Numbered from the stretch's first letter, positions 6,498-17,975 are shown. The stretch: 64,000 nucleotides of DNA from Eopsaltria australis (GCA_034509425.1 JAVTVJ010000439.1:62001-126000); one strand, 5' to 3'. Made by a program: numbers and translations. Notes: generated from the letters alone by a model not told the origin.

Positions 6498-9122
6498 ATG
6501 GAAGGCGATTGTGACCAGCGGGAAGGGCGAACTTCGTGGCATCACCAGCCCTGTTTGTGCTGCGGGGAAAATACTTTCAAATTTGTGATTGCAGGATTTA
6601 CTTTGCTTTCTGGTATGTGCATAGTGCTGAGCACCCAATGTGTCCAACCAACCCATCAGCACCTTGGACAAAATGTCATGAATTCTCACTTAGAAAGGCA
6701 CCTTGATACACAGGCCACAGCCCAGCACAGGGTTAGGAGGCACACAAAAATTGGGACTGATTGGCCCTGGTCCCAAGCTTACATAAAACATACAGGGATC
6801 ATGGGATTAAATTCTAACAAAGGCTTAAATTTGTCAACAGTGGTTATGCACGGGGCAGAGGTGTACTTGGAAAATGAATGGGGCTGGGATAGCATAAACA
6901 GACTTCCACAGCTGCTGGGGAAGGTGGGACAGGAAATAAAGGTTGGGTGCAGGGTAATCAATGGATCCACTCACCAGCGAGTAACTCAAATCTCTGTCAC
7001 TGAAGTAAAAACTAAGAAGAATCAGAAAAAAATCTGTGCTGTGGAAAATTTGGACTGCTGGTACAATTTTACTTTGGTCCAGCCAGTCTTTGTGGTCTGC
7101 CTCTGGGCACACAACAGTGTGGGTCTGTCCTTTAAATTCAAGATCAGCACCAATGCACCTTCCTTTGCTGCCATTAAGAGCTCAAAGTGCCATTTTTTGG
7201 CCTGGCATGCAGACCCTTATGCTGAAATTGGCAACAAGTTGAAATTGGAAATTAAATACTCCCAAGAAAGTGTAACTGACCCAATGCAAGTTGATGGCAC
7301 CACCGTGACTGTCACAGCCCCTACCAGCCGCAGGTGGATCATTCCACTGACCTGCCTCTGTGAGAGCAAAACCCTTGATAGATCTGAATTAGATGCGGAG
7401 GCTTCATGGTATAATCAGGATTATGGACGCTGCCCACACCTGATCATAACCCTCCAGGTGTGGTGTCAAGGAAACCTGAGCGTAGAAATGTCCCCCCAAC
7501 TTGGAGGAAAGTGGTGGATAGGAGGCCCCGAAGGATTTAAAAAAGAATTCGCCATCACTGCTGTCTTGCCCCCTTTTATTTCCAAAATAGGTCCTTATGT
7601 AGTGAAGCAAAATCACATCCAGGAGCTGCTGACAGGGCCTGTCCGGTCACTGAAGAAGGTGGTGCTGTCTCTATCCACTGTAAATATTTCCTCTGTCAGA
7701 CCACAGTGTGCCCCCTTCCTGTCCACTCTCCACACTGGCTGGCTGGCCTGGCTCCACAGCCGCTCCATCCAGGCCACCCGGGCCAGGAGAGACCTGCTGG
7801 CCACAGCACTGGGAGGAGGAGGTGCTGGCCTGGGAGTCCTCAACAGCATGAATGCTGAGGTCTTGGCAAACAAGCTGGAGACCGTCACCTCGGGCGTGCA
7901 GAGCCTCCTCAAACCCCTGAATTCATCCCTGTCTAGCCTTGGCATGGGGCAGTGGCTTGTGTCAGAGGTGCTGCCCACCTGGGAAAAAATAAGTGAGAAA
8001 GACCATCAGGTGCTGCTGCGAGCCCTGGGCATCGAACAAAGTAACGTCTCTCTTGCTCTTAGCTGCATCCAGGCCCAGATGTGGGTGCAGAGTGTCATTG
8101 CAGGTATCCTGAGAGACGGCGACAACGGCGTCCTGCCCACCGAGATCCGAAAGATCGTGTGGGACGTGGCCACGGACACGGAGCGGCAGCTCCAAGCCTG
8201 GTGGAGGCTCGTCAACTTCACCCACGACCGGGCCCTCAACGCGGTCATTGCCCACGTCCTCACTGTGGCCGAGGCTCGCATTGAAAAGGTCTACCCCATC
8301 GTGGCCCTGGGGGTGAACACCAATGGGTCTGTGGTCTACCCCCTGGATCACCGCATGTGGGCCAGGGTGTCTGGTGGGAGGTGGCAGACGGTAGATTTGG
8401 AAGCCTGCATTTTGGAGAGGGGGCTGGGATTCATATGTGAAGATGATGCCCTTAAGGCGAGCGATGTGTGCTTTGACACCAAAGAAGGGGTGTGCCACTT
8501 TGAGATCAACCCCCAGAGCAGCAACAAAACCGTGCTGGTGTATGTAGGGAAAGGCTGTGTGTGCTTCAGAACGATGTGTAAATACGTGCAAATTAACGAC
8601 GCTTATAACCAGACCGTGTTTAACGACTCGAATATGTGTGCTTGCAATGTAGCTACTATTAGAGGCTGTGATTTTGTGTATAAGCCACCTGTGTTTACTA
8701 GCCAGTTGCTAATCAGAAACTATACCTTGTATCGTAGCATAACCCCTACCCCCATCGGTATGGATTTATCACTTGTAAAAGAAATGTTAGAGCATGCAAA
8801 TTTGCAGCAGCTGCTAGAAAATGCCAAGGCCGAAGCTAAAAAGATCTTAATAACCGTTCACCATGATGGTACAGTTATAAAACAGGTAATGGAACGGATT
8901 AAGAAGGCGGGAGAACACCATTGGTGGGAGGTTTTTTTCGGCTGGTCCCCCACGGCCACTGGCATTTTCAACACGCTGCTGCACCCCGTTGTAGTTATCC
9001 TGCTGCTGCAAATCTGTGTGTGCTTTGCCATGGTAGCCACTTGTTACTGGCTGAGGCAGGTGAAGCTCCGCTTTGACAACCAGGTGAAAGGAGCTGGGCA
9101 GGCCAAGAGCCTCCTACAGTAG
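6498..9122 (+). CDS. env: Retroviral envelope glycoprotein, complete frame
   Basis: This 874-codon frame encodes a class-I-type envelope. An N-terminal hydrophobic stretch at residues 27-45 would be the signal peptide, after a long Cys-containing leader. SU follows, ending at R428-A-R-R431, which fits furin cleavage. The new N-terminus is Gly/Ala/Leu-rich (about 433-450), like a fusion peptide, followed by helical heptads. A hydrophobic span at 829-850 (HPVVVILLLQ onward) and a tail of about 24 residues end the protein. About 13 N-X-S/T sequons are visible. TM is long (about 443 residues) and has no adjacent CC, so the CX6CC motif of gamma-type envelopes is absent. The membrane topology looks complete. 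Whether it is expressed or fusogenic cannot be judged from sequence. Confidence 0.92.
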   Translation: MEGDCDQREGRTSWHHQPCLCCGENTFKFVIAGFTLLSGMCIVLSTQCVQPTHQHLGQNVMNSHLERHLDTQATAQHRVRRHTKIGTDWPWSQAYIKHTGIMGLNSNKGLNLSTVVMHGAEVYLENEWGWDSINRLPQLLGKVGQEIKVGCRVINGSTHQRVTQISVTEVKTKKNQKKICAVENLDCWYNFTLVQPVFVVCLWAHNSVGLSFKFKISTNAPSFAAIKSSKCHFLAWHADPYAEIGNKLKLEIKYSQESVTDPMQVDGTTVTVTAPTSRRWIIPLTCLCESKTLDRSELDAEASWYNQDYGRCPHLIITLQVWCQGNLSVEMSPQLGGKWWIGGPEGFKKEFAITAVLPPFISKIGPYVVKQNHIQELLTGPVRSLKKVVLSLSTVNISSVRPQCAPFLSTLHTGWLAWLHSRSIQATRARRDLLATALGGGGAGLGVLNSMNAEVLANKLETVTSGVQSLLKPLNSSLSSLGMGQWLVSEVLPTWEKISEKDHQVLLRALGIEQSNVSLALSCIQAQMWVQSVIAGILRDGDNGVLPTEIRKIVWDVATDTERQLQAWWRLVNFTHDRALNAVIAHVLTVAEARIEKVYPIVALGVNTNGSVVYPLDHRMWARVSGGRWQTVDLEACILERGLGFICEDDALKASDVCFDTKEGVCHFEINPQSSNKTVLVYVGKGCVCFRTMCKYVQINDAYNQTVFNDSNMCACNVATIRGCDFVYKPPVFTSQLLIRNYTLYRSITPTPIGMDLSLVKEMLEHANLQQLLENAKAEAKKILITVHHDGTVIKQVMERIKKAGEHHWWEVFFGWSPTATGIFNTLLHPVVVILLLQICVCFAMVATCYWLRQVKLRFDNQVKGAGQAKSLLQ

Positions 9123-9318
9123 TCAAGGGCAAGACTGGGTTGGCCTCTGTGTTTGCCACCAAGAAGATCTTTTGGCTCCGCTGTTGGCTGCAACCCAGTA
9201 GGCGTTGAGCGGTGGGGACACACGCCATGCCAGACCTTGATGAGAGGGATGGCCTTCTCTGTCACCAGAGGGCCACCCAGGAGGGGAGGACAGGCCAAGC
9301 AGCCTGCAGATGGCACGA
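9123..9318 (+). other. Retroviral 3' untranslated segment
   Basis: A short non-coding stretch lies between the env stop and the CR1 fragment. No second gene was recognised. No clear polypurine tract was identified immediately before the 3' LTR. Confidence 0.4.
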
Positions 9319-9515
9319 GTCACAGAATGGTTGAGGTTGGAAGGGACCTCTTGAGGGGTTTCATGTAGTCTGAACCCACCTGCTCAAGCAGTGTCACCTG
9401 GAGCAGATTGCCCAGGACTCTGTTCAGCTGGGCTTTGACCATCTCCACAGATGGAGACTCCACAGCCTCTCTGGGCAAAGCTGTTTCATTGTTTGATCAC
9501 CCTCATAGTAGAGAT
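9319..9515 (-). repeat. CR1 LINE 3'-end fragment
   Basis: CACAGAATGG followed by GGTTGGAAGGGACCTC, then the typical complement of CR1 with CTGCTCAAGCAG and GGAGACTCCACAGCCTCTCTGGG. Orientation is minus because these are complements of the CR1 tail. It lies between env and the 3' LTR, so it probably inserted after the retrovirus. Confidence 0.88.
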
Positions 9516-9567
9516 GCAAATTTAGCATAAGTCACTTGTTTTTGAACTTCCTATCCCCAAGTAGTAA

Positions 9568-9995
9568 TGTTAAGAAGCTCCTTTTGTGTGATTTAAGAGT
9601 CCTTAAGCCGGGGTAAGGAAAGCCAAGGACAATGTCTTTGGAAGGAAAGAGAAGGAAATGTAACACCTGAGCTTGGAAGAGCACCCATTGAAGTCAGCAG
9701 GGGTGTGAACAGCCTCAAGGACATGGAAAGATGGTAAAAGATGAGCAGAAAAGAAGACCCTGTAGTCACCATGGACTTTAAGGAACTGAATCCACATGGA
9801 CCTTTGCAGCACCACCTACTTCCAGGTTCCCAAGACTCCCAGTACGTCTGGCCAGCGGATTGGTGAGGTCTTGTTTTTGGAGCCTGGACATCACTGCTTT
9901 GCTTTGCTTTGCTTTCCTTACTTGTGCATGTAGTCAATAAATCTGTCTGTTAGAGAATGGGCTGTCTGTTCAATCACTGCCTCACTCACTACCCA
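9568..9995 (+). repeat. 3' LTR-derived flank
   Basis: It aligns in blocks with the 5' flank and, along most of its length, with a decayed copy at about 17455-17862. It holds four GCTTT units (about 9895-9915), the poly(A) signal, and TCTGTCTGTTAGAGAATGGG, which matches the 17.8-kb copy. The position aligned with the 5' TATA box is not TATA-like here. Boundaries are approximate. Confidence 0.72.
9936..9941 (+). terminator. Retroviral poly(A) signal
   Basis: AATAAA lies in the 3' LTR, followed by T/G-rich sequence (TCTGTCTGTT). No counterpart exists in the 5' flank, so full-length transcripts would not be cut prematurely. Confidence 0.6.
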
Positions 9996-12900
9996 GGCTT
10001 GTACCTTTGGCTGCACAGGGGAAGAGAAATCCTGGTGAAAAGAAAAAAATGTGGGTTTTTTTCTCTTTTATAAGCCCACATCTCTCACTTGCTTTTTGTC
10101 TGCAGAATATTCATTCAAACACAAAGATTTCTGCCTTGTGCTGCAGAACGAGGCTCTGAGCTGATGCACAAACCCACTCCCCTCTCACTCTGCCTCTTCC
10201 CACCTTCGTCTCTCCCCTGCCTCTGAATACAGAAAGAGCCTCAAAATACACATGGGGGGCTCAAACAATTTTAAAACATTGGCAGTTTCAAAAACTAAAT
10301 TAACCGCCTCATTTCCAGCCCATGTTCAATTTCATCTCAAGGTGCTGCACTCTCCGAGAACGGGGCAGGGAGTGGGGGGGTTACACAGAAAAAAAAAAAA
10401 AACCTTTGCAATTCAGGTTGAATTAAATAGATAAAGTCATTTAACACAGCAGAAACTGAGTAAAAACTGAGAAATTAATTTAAAACCTGCTTTTCATAAT
10501 CACCAGGCTGAGACATGCAAAGAAATATCATGTTGCTGCAGCATAAGTGTTTTAAAGAAATGCAAAACTTTGCTAAAGATACTTCCCCTTAAAAATACAC
10601 ATTATAACTGAGCTCATGAAAATATAAATAAATAAATCATGGTCTAAACCCACAGAAATCCATTTTTTCCTCTCCAAGAACCACAAATACACCCTTGGGA
10701 TGGGAGGTTGAACTCTCCCTTCACCCTTCCCACCTGGCTGGGAAAAGGCCAGTACCTGGTCCCCTCTAAGCTTTGCTGTTCCCTTCAGTTTCCCCATCTC
10801 AAAGCCTCACAGAAAACACATGGTTATTTTGGTTAAAGCACCTTTCTTACTTGCTAACACCTCACATGTTTCGTGAGAATTAATTCCTCAGTGAATATTA
10901 CACTTTGACACCACTACATTTATTACACTTACACATAGCCTTTACCCCTTAAACCTGTTTTGGGACCCTGTAGCAGAAGAAGAAACCACAGAAAATTCAC
11001 ATTATGCACTCTTCAGTCCCAAATATGCCCTGTGAGTGTGGCCCAGGATGGGTTAGCCCTGGGATGATGTTATAGCCATAAGGAGAGAGTGGTTCCTACA
11101 CCTACACACAGGTTTTAGCTGAGCACAGACCCCTGCACGTGCATCCTCTGCAGCTGCACCACGAGTTTTGCTCCCTTTACTGTCATTTGTTTATCACCAC
11201 AGACCAAGGAGGGCTGTTTTTATAGTAGCAGCATTGTTGTGGCTGTGACACACTTGGGGTTGCAGCCTGGGGGCAGGACCTCAGGATTTGTCTGCTTTTC
11301 CAGCAGATTCAGTAGATCCCAGAAAGGATTCTGCCCAAACTTGCCTGCTCTTCTGAGTCAAATGGGTAACACTGGTGGATTTATTCCCTGGTGTTTTTGC
11401 CCCTATCCTCTCTGCTTAGGGACAGAGGGGACTCTGTGAGCTGTGGCATGTAGAAGCCCCCCATCCATCCACTATGCTGTGGCTTCCCTCAACTCCAGCT
11501 AGGCAGATCAGAGGCAGATCTAGGCAGATCAGAGGCTGGCTCTAGCCCAGCCTGGCTGCCTCTGTGTCAGGCTGTGAGCAGGTCACTAGCCCCACTGACC
11601 TGGCCCCATGGCAGTAATTCAGACTAAATTATGAAAAATTAGAGGCTAAGGTGCTACTGAGAAGCAGTCTTGACTCAACCTGAACAAAGTGATGTGAAAA
11701 GAAGCATTGGTGGAACCCCAAACCTGCTGGGGTCCTCTGAAGACTCTAAAAAATGCCCAAAAGGGATGGAAATGTACCAAACACATAATTTAACCCAAGG
11801 GAAGTGCTGATCTCTGGATAAATCTCACAAGACTGCAGAGATATTTCTGTTATTTCTGTTGTGTACCTGGTGTGATGGACATTTCCTGCTCCAGCAGAGG
11901 ATCCTGCTGGTTTTTGAAGTGCCCTACAGTCACACAGAGGTGCCACAGCAGGTCCTCACTGCATTTGAGCAGACACGGAGTCTCCATCTCCTCCTGAGCA
12001 CAGGTGAGTGGCTGTGTGGGGATATCTGATCGTGGCTGCACATGATGGGGTCACCTCCAGAGCCAGCCCTGGGGTAAGGACCTAACAGCTACCCTGAACC
12101 TAAACATCCCACATGGGCTCAAATCAAATGCAGAAGGAATTTGCACCTGGGTGTTTCCCTGGCTAGGCTTGTACCGGAGCATGTTGCTCAGAAAAAGCTC
12201 AGACTTTGATTTCCCAGCCCCAAACAGATCACAGCATTTGTATTTTCACAAAAACGTCCAACAGAGCTTGGAGATTTTTGGGGTGGTTCTGCCTCTGAAG
12301 CCCTAAATACCATCAAGGTTCATTTCCTACCTCTTTGGGCAGGGCCAGCTGGGCAGATTCCTCTGTCAGAGCTGCCTTTCAAACCCATCATCAGCATTTT
12401 AACCACAGTCACTCTCTAGTGTAAACTTGGATTTTCAGACTCGAGGCTTGACCACGGCTCTTTTTCAAGTCTTTCCTCCTCTTTCTTCCCTCTTTCCCAC
12501 CTCCAACTTTTATCCCTTCCTGCACAACCTGCTATCCACCTTCCTTAACACCACTTTTCTTGCTTCTCAAATGTGACTGTCAGTCCAGATCATCCTTCAG
12601 GAGCAAGAAAGCCCCAGGGACAATGACAAAAGTACAGTGATATAACCTGGCTGATCACAATTTGTTACAGATGGGCAAGATGGAAGAAATGAGCTTCAGG
12701 CAGAGGAATAAGGAAGAGCATCAGGGCTGAGAGGCACAATGAGGAGAATTGGTTTGAGAGCTAAAATGCTGGGTAGGTCATCTGGAATGTGGGACAGATT
12801 ATGATTTGTGGTGATTTTTTTCTCTTTCATGGAGAGAAATTCTGTGATGTGCCAGCATTCAGCATGAAGGGAGATGCTTGATTTATTCCTCACAGCAGCC

Positions 12901-14885
12901 TCAGGAATGATCAGATCTACACCAGCCAGGCTGAGAAGGGTCATCAATAACTCAGCAGGGAGTCAGTTTACTCTTAGGAGTGGTGAAAAGACTGAAGATG
13001 TGTGTCCTGCAGAGGGAATTCTTGTGGGTTCACTCATCTTCTTAAAAATAAAATACAATTGAAACAAATTCCAATTTTGAGAGATATCTGTCGTCGATGT
13101 GACTGCTGAATTTGGCAAGGCTAACACAAGACTGGAATTAAGAATTAGGCCTTTTACAGCATGGGGCAATCACAATGCCCTTGTTCCTCCAGCTGCTCCC
13201 AGCATCTTCACCAGTGGATGGGAGTCACAAGTACCTGGAAAGAGAATAGAAAGACATGAAGTTACTTGAAAGAGTGCAGGCTAGAAGCTATGGGGGGAAA
13301 ATATCTGCCTTAAAAATCCTTGTGTTACCCTTGCTCTCCATAACCATATGTTGCAGTAAGGCTACAAAGATGCCTGCTTGCCTATGTTTGCCTAAGCAAA
13401 TGGCATCAGAGTGTCCATAAAAAATTGCTAAAAAAAAAAAGAGAAAGAAACAAAGGTTCATTTGTTTTAACAGCTCGCGCACCAATGAACAAGAAAGCAC
13501 CACCACAACAGCAGTGCTGTGTGTGTCCTCACTTCCTTCATGCTTGATCAGAAACCCTGTTGGTAATCTTGACCCAGTTATCTGCCAGAGCAGTAAAATC
13601 ATAATGAAAGGTGATGTAGCCATGAGAGGAGGGTTGGGGAGCGGATGAGGCCCCACGTTGAGGCAGAGATGGACACCAGCCTGGGAGGGCTCTCTCAGCC
13701 TCCTCTCCTCCACCAGCTGGTGCTTCTCAGTGCTTGGAGCAGAGTGGAGAGATGAAAGGCAGGCTGTGCTCAGTGTGCATCCCCCTCTCACAGCTGCAGG
13801 GGCTGTGCAGGGGCTGGTGACACCACACCTCCACCGCAGGCTCAGCGCCGGGGTCGGCACCCGGCACCTCCGGACACGTGCGGTCAGATTTCTTCACTTG
13901 CAGAGCTAGGGGGGAAAAAATATAATAAAAAGAGCTGTAAACAAACCAGAATGCAGTCAGTGAACAGCTAGCATCACCTTCTCCATCTGACTTGAGATGG
14001 GTTTTTCTGAAAGCAGAGCTGCTTCCATAAAATCCCCTCGTTTTAAGGGCAATTCTAAGGAAATGAGTCCATCTCCTTCTTTAGGCTGTGAGTGCAGATA
14101 CCCTCAGAGAGTGACATGGAATAACTGAGCAGGGAAGAGACATGCAGCCCAAGAGTTTTCAGAAAATATCACATAATATGAGTGCTCGAACAGACACAAA
14201 TGCCAGCAATGCCAGCTGCTGACCATTCACAAAGGGTCCCAGAATCCAGACTCGATTTAAATCTGATGGGATCTGATGCTGTTTTGCAGGATACAATTCT
14301 GCTATCATGGTGTTGATTTAACATCAGGTTCTCAGTTATCCTCCTCTACCCTGAATATGACAGTGTGGAGCAGAGAAGGAGCTCCTGTGTGAAGAAACTG
14401 CTGATGCACACTTAAATTTGAACACATTACAGGTGCAAAATGTGCCTTCCCAAGGGGCCCTGAGGTCTCTGCATCATGGGCATCACTGACATGAGCTACT
14501 GGGCCCAGAGACTTCGGTGCATGAACAAATGTTGCTCCTGAAGGCAACCCCAGGTGCTGCCTGAGGGAAACCCACAAGAGGTGAGCCCACGGGGCCCTGA
14601 CCTGGACCTGCATGAAACTGCAGCACCAAAACTTCTATTGACGTCTGAGGAGTGGGCAAAAGAGCCAAATCTTGCAAGCTGCTGAGAAGTCTCACATCTC
14701 AGTGGTCACACACCACTTTGCCCAGACTGAGTGACTCATTTGTCCAGACAGAAATGCAGTTTCCTGGTGTTGCAGCAACATGGGGAGTGCAAAGCAAGAG
14801 AGGGAGCATTACTGGGGTGAAGCTGAGCAAGGCTGAATGGTTTGTTAAATTTTTTTTAGCTATGCCCCCAGCATAAGAAGGATGT
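9996..14885. other. Intergenic DNA, no gene recognised
   Basis: AT-rich non-coding DNA without recognisable exons. A short direct repeat (CTAGGCAGATCAGAGGC) occurs twice around 11499-11536. A slightly GC-rich patch with a few CpGs lies at about 13640-13880. Open frames here are short and match nothing I know. Confidence 0.5.
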
Positions 14886-15040
14886 GGATCTGCTGGAGTG
14901 AGTCCAGAGGAGTCCATGAAGATGCTCAGAGGGCTGGAACACTTCTGCTGTGGAGACAGGCTGAGAGAGCTGGGGATGTTCAGCTTGGAGAAGAGAAGGC
15001 TCCAGGGAGACCTTCCAGCACCTTCCATCACCTAAAGAAG
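14886..15040 (+). repeat. CR1 LINE fragment
   Basis: Characteristic CR1 wording: GTCCAGAGGAG, GAGGGCTGGAACACTTCT, GACAGGCTGAGAGAGCTGGG, TTCAGCTTGGAGAAGAGAAG, GGCTCCAGGGAGACCTT. The sense strand of the CR1 3' region is on the plus strand. Confidence 0.88.
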
Positions 15041-17454
15041 CTACACATGTAGACTGATATAATGCAGTTCCAAAAGAAATGTTTTGAGAGAAAAAGCTTA
15101 GCTATATGTAAGTGGTATCACAGCCAATATGCTTCTCACACATCACAATATTATTTATAAGTGTAGTTCAGTCTGTGGAGCTTGAATTTATAATGCAGGT
15201 GGTGTGGAAACATCTAGAACTTAGCTTTGGGGAAAACAATTTCATTTCAGCTGTTTGTTAGGTTAGTGCTCAGAACACTGCTGGGAACTGTTTCATTCTT
15301 AATTCTAAGAAATCCTACTTCACTTTAAAGGTGCCCTTAAAATCTCCCCTCTCCCACACAAACAAATTTTCAGTTTTCTTCACAGCTCTCACAGAGAAAA
15401 AAAACCACAATGTACCACTTCTTTCACAATCCCCCCATTGAGAATCTGGTTTTATTTCAAACTTTCATATCTCAAGTACAGAAACAGCAAGGACCTGAGC
15501 CTGTCAAAGCAGGAAGAAAAGGTCTGTGACCTGAGGATCTGTGGTTTTGCCAGGTGTTGTTAAGTATCAATTCTGCAATGGAGCCCAACTGTGACACATT
15601 GTGCAAGGTGGGTTCCCACAGGTGTTCAGGACTTGTGGATGTGTCAGTCACCTGTGGAAACTTTGATTTACGATTTATGCCCACACTCAGTGCTCCCCTC
15701 TGGAGCAGGAGTGACTGACAGCACACTCCTAGGAGCAAACCTGGGCAGGCAGTTGGCTGCAGCCCTCTGAAACCACAGCAGAATTTTCCTGAATTCTATA
15801 GGAACCAATGCCTAAACCTTTATTTTTCCAGAAAAAAAACCCCAAAACTGATTGAAATAGCACTTCATTGACCTCTGAGAGGGAGATGAGGAACACTTGG
15901 TGCTCCTTTTTCAAAGCTGTCCCACAGATTTATGGCACTGCACTTATTTATAGTTTCCTATCCATTGGAGGGTTTTGTGATTATTTTTGTGACACTTGTT
16001 TTAGGGTATAATCAAGAGCTGTTACAGCTGGACAGGGTTATAAAGATACCATGTTTGGCTCTGATACCTTGCTCTGAAAACAGAAGCAGGATGGGAAACA
16101 GGTAGAGCTGGAGAGACACCAGCAGATCTGGCAGCTCTGACCTCTCTCAGGCCTGCGGAAAGGCTGGAAAGAGAATAAAAATCTCCCAGTCCTCACCCTG
16201 GTGCTTTCCTCTTATTGTTCTGGCAGATAAACACAGGCACCAAGCACAATGCCAGCTTCCATGGTGTGGGATGGCAGTGCTGGCCAGGAGCTCCACGCTG
16301 AAAAAGCCTTTAATTTAATTAAGCTGTAATAGCTCTCTGACTTGCTCAAACAACTGTTTCACACTGTGATCTGATTCCACAGATAAATGGTACATTTGAG
16401 GTGCAGCTCAAGGCGTTGTGTTTGGGTGATTTGTAGTGATTTTGGTTGGATGTCTCTCAGGCTTTATGGAAACAGGTTTGGACAAGTTATCAGGCTGGAT
16501 GTGACAAGGACATGGCTCATGACCCAACAGTGGGGTTAACTTGGCAGGTGTTGGTGCTCCCAGTGTGGCTCACTGAAACCACACCCTGAGTCCAGGGCAC
16601 ACAAGGTGATTCAATTGTTCTCTCTTTCTTTGGTGAGAACCTTCCACCGTGGAAACAACTTTTTCTCACTTCACTCTGAGATTTTCTGTTTCAGATCTGA
16701 AAGACTTTCTGCTCAGATGTGACAAAGAACTGTGGCTCCATTTGTGTCTCAAATCAAAGTTGTAATGCTTTGGTAGCTTTAATGGGAGGAACAGATAAGC
16801 AGAATTAGATTTCATTACTGACATTTGTCTCTAAGAAGTGAAAAAAGATGTACTTAAGTAAAGAGTAAATAACATAATCCATCTCTGTGCTTCGTACTTT
16901 TAATGTAGAGAACTACTGGCATAAATGTGAAAGGCCAGGAACAAGGAGATCAGGAAACACATGAACAATAACCATTATTTATGACCTTAGAAAACTGGTT
17001 ATTGCTTACGTAAATTAGAGCTGTAAGTCACTTCTGCTAGATGAGAATCTGTTATGTCTCATTTGCAGCATTTACATCATAGATTCATCATAATTAATGG
17101 AAATGCGGCAGGAACACTTCATTTGGGAACTTATCTTTCATGTTTGACACCAAGAACCTTTGTTTAGAGCTATTCTGCACAGTTTCTGCAGCCACTTCCC
17201 AGCAGGTGAGCAGAGTACAGAGCTCATGTACACATTTGGGAATGATCACTGAACAAACCAAACCCATTTTCTTGTTCTGCTAAATCATGCCTTATCAGTA
17301 TTTTCAGAGCTGTTAATCTCATCCTCCTCACTTCCAAAAGTGCAACTCTTATTTTCAAAAGCGAGTCAACTGGCACTTATTCCCCTTCAATTGATATGTT
17401 CACAGTGTACAAGTGGAGTACATCATGGCCTTTCCATCTGCTGGGAAGTTTTCT
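15041..17454. other. Intergenic DNA, no gene recognised
   Basis: AT-rich non-coding sequence. I see no exon, RNA gene or recognisable repeat. Confidence 0.5.
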
Positions 17455-17862
17455 AAGTGTTTTTAGACTGATTTCCTAAGGAAAGGAGGTCTGTGTGACC
17501 ATATGGAACAAGGGATGCCCTAGTAAAAAATGACACTGGCCAAACTTGCACAGCCCTCTGTGACAGAGTGGCAGAAATCCAGAGAAAAGATCAGATCTGA
17601 GTGAGAAAAGAGAGCCACTGAAGAAAGCAGAGGCATTATCAGCCTCAAATAAAGACTAGAAGAGTTTAGGGAAGGGGACCAGAACAAGAACCCCATGTAC
17701 ACTTTGAACTTAAAACTGAATCCTCATGGACTTGGGGTTCAGGTTCCTGGGATTTCTGACCAATGAATTGCTACTGGCGCCTGCAAGTCCTTGCTCAGCT
17801 TTGGTTAAGTTTGTCTGTTAGAGGATGGACTAAACTATTTGACAGCTCAGGTTCTGACTACT
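17455..17862 (+). repeat. Decayed solo LTR of the upstream retrovirus family
   Basis: This segment tracks the 3' LTR in order: CAGCCTCAA, then ACTTTGAACTTAAAACTGAATCC against ACTTTAAGGAACTGAATCC, then CATGGAC, CAGGTTCC, and TTGTCTGTTAGAGGATGG against CTGTCTGTTAGAGAATGG. No coding sequence accompanies it, so it is most simply a solo LTR, in the same orientation as the intact element about 8 kb away. Confidence 0.68.
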
Positions 17863-17929
17863 TAAAATTTAGCAGTAGCAGGAAAAATCTAGAGCCAAGA
17901 CTGCAGTCAACCACAAAATACAAATTAGA

Positions 17930-17975
17930 AAAACAAAACAAAACAAATAAAAAATAAACAAACAAAAAATTCCCC
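17930..17975 (+). repeat. A-rich simple repeat
   Basis: A run of AAAAC and AAATAAA units just after the solo LTR. It could be a decayed poly(A) tail or a local microsatellite. Confidence 0.6.

Larger units (their letters stand above)
520..9995 (+). mobile_element. Endogenous retrovirus with open gag, pol and env
   Basis: The element has LTR-like flank, leader, gag, pol, env, a short 3' segment and a second LTR-like flank, all on the plus strand. The three genes are uninterrupted over about 8 kb. Gag and pol share a frame separated by one UAG, and pol is a single protease-RT-RNase H-integrase frame, a gamma/epsilon-retrovirus-like organisation. Env sits downstream of a good splice acceptor. 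The flanks align only in blocks, so the insertion is old, and a CR1 fragment lies between env and the 3' LTR. Outer boundaries are approximate. Assignment to a named avian family was not possible. The single-copy chicken element ovex1 is a possible relative, from recollection only. Confidence 0.93.

Noticed and set aside
13288..13860. A 190-codon minus-strand frame in a GC-richer patch
   Set aside because: Low-complexity Phe/Leu segments and no recognisable domain; not supported as a gene.
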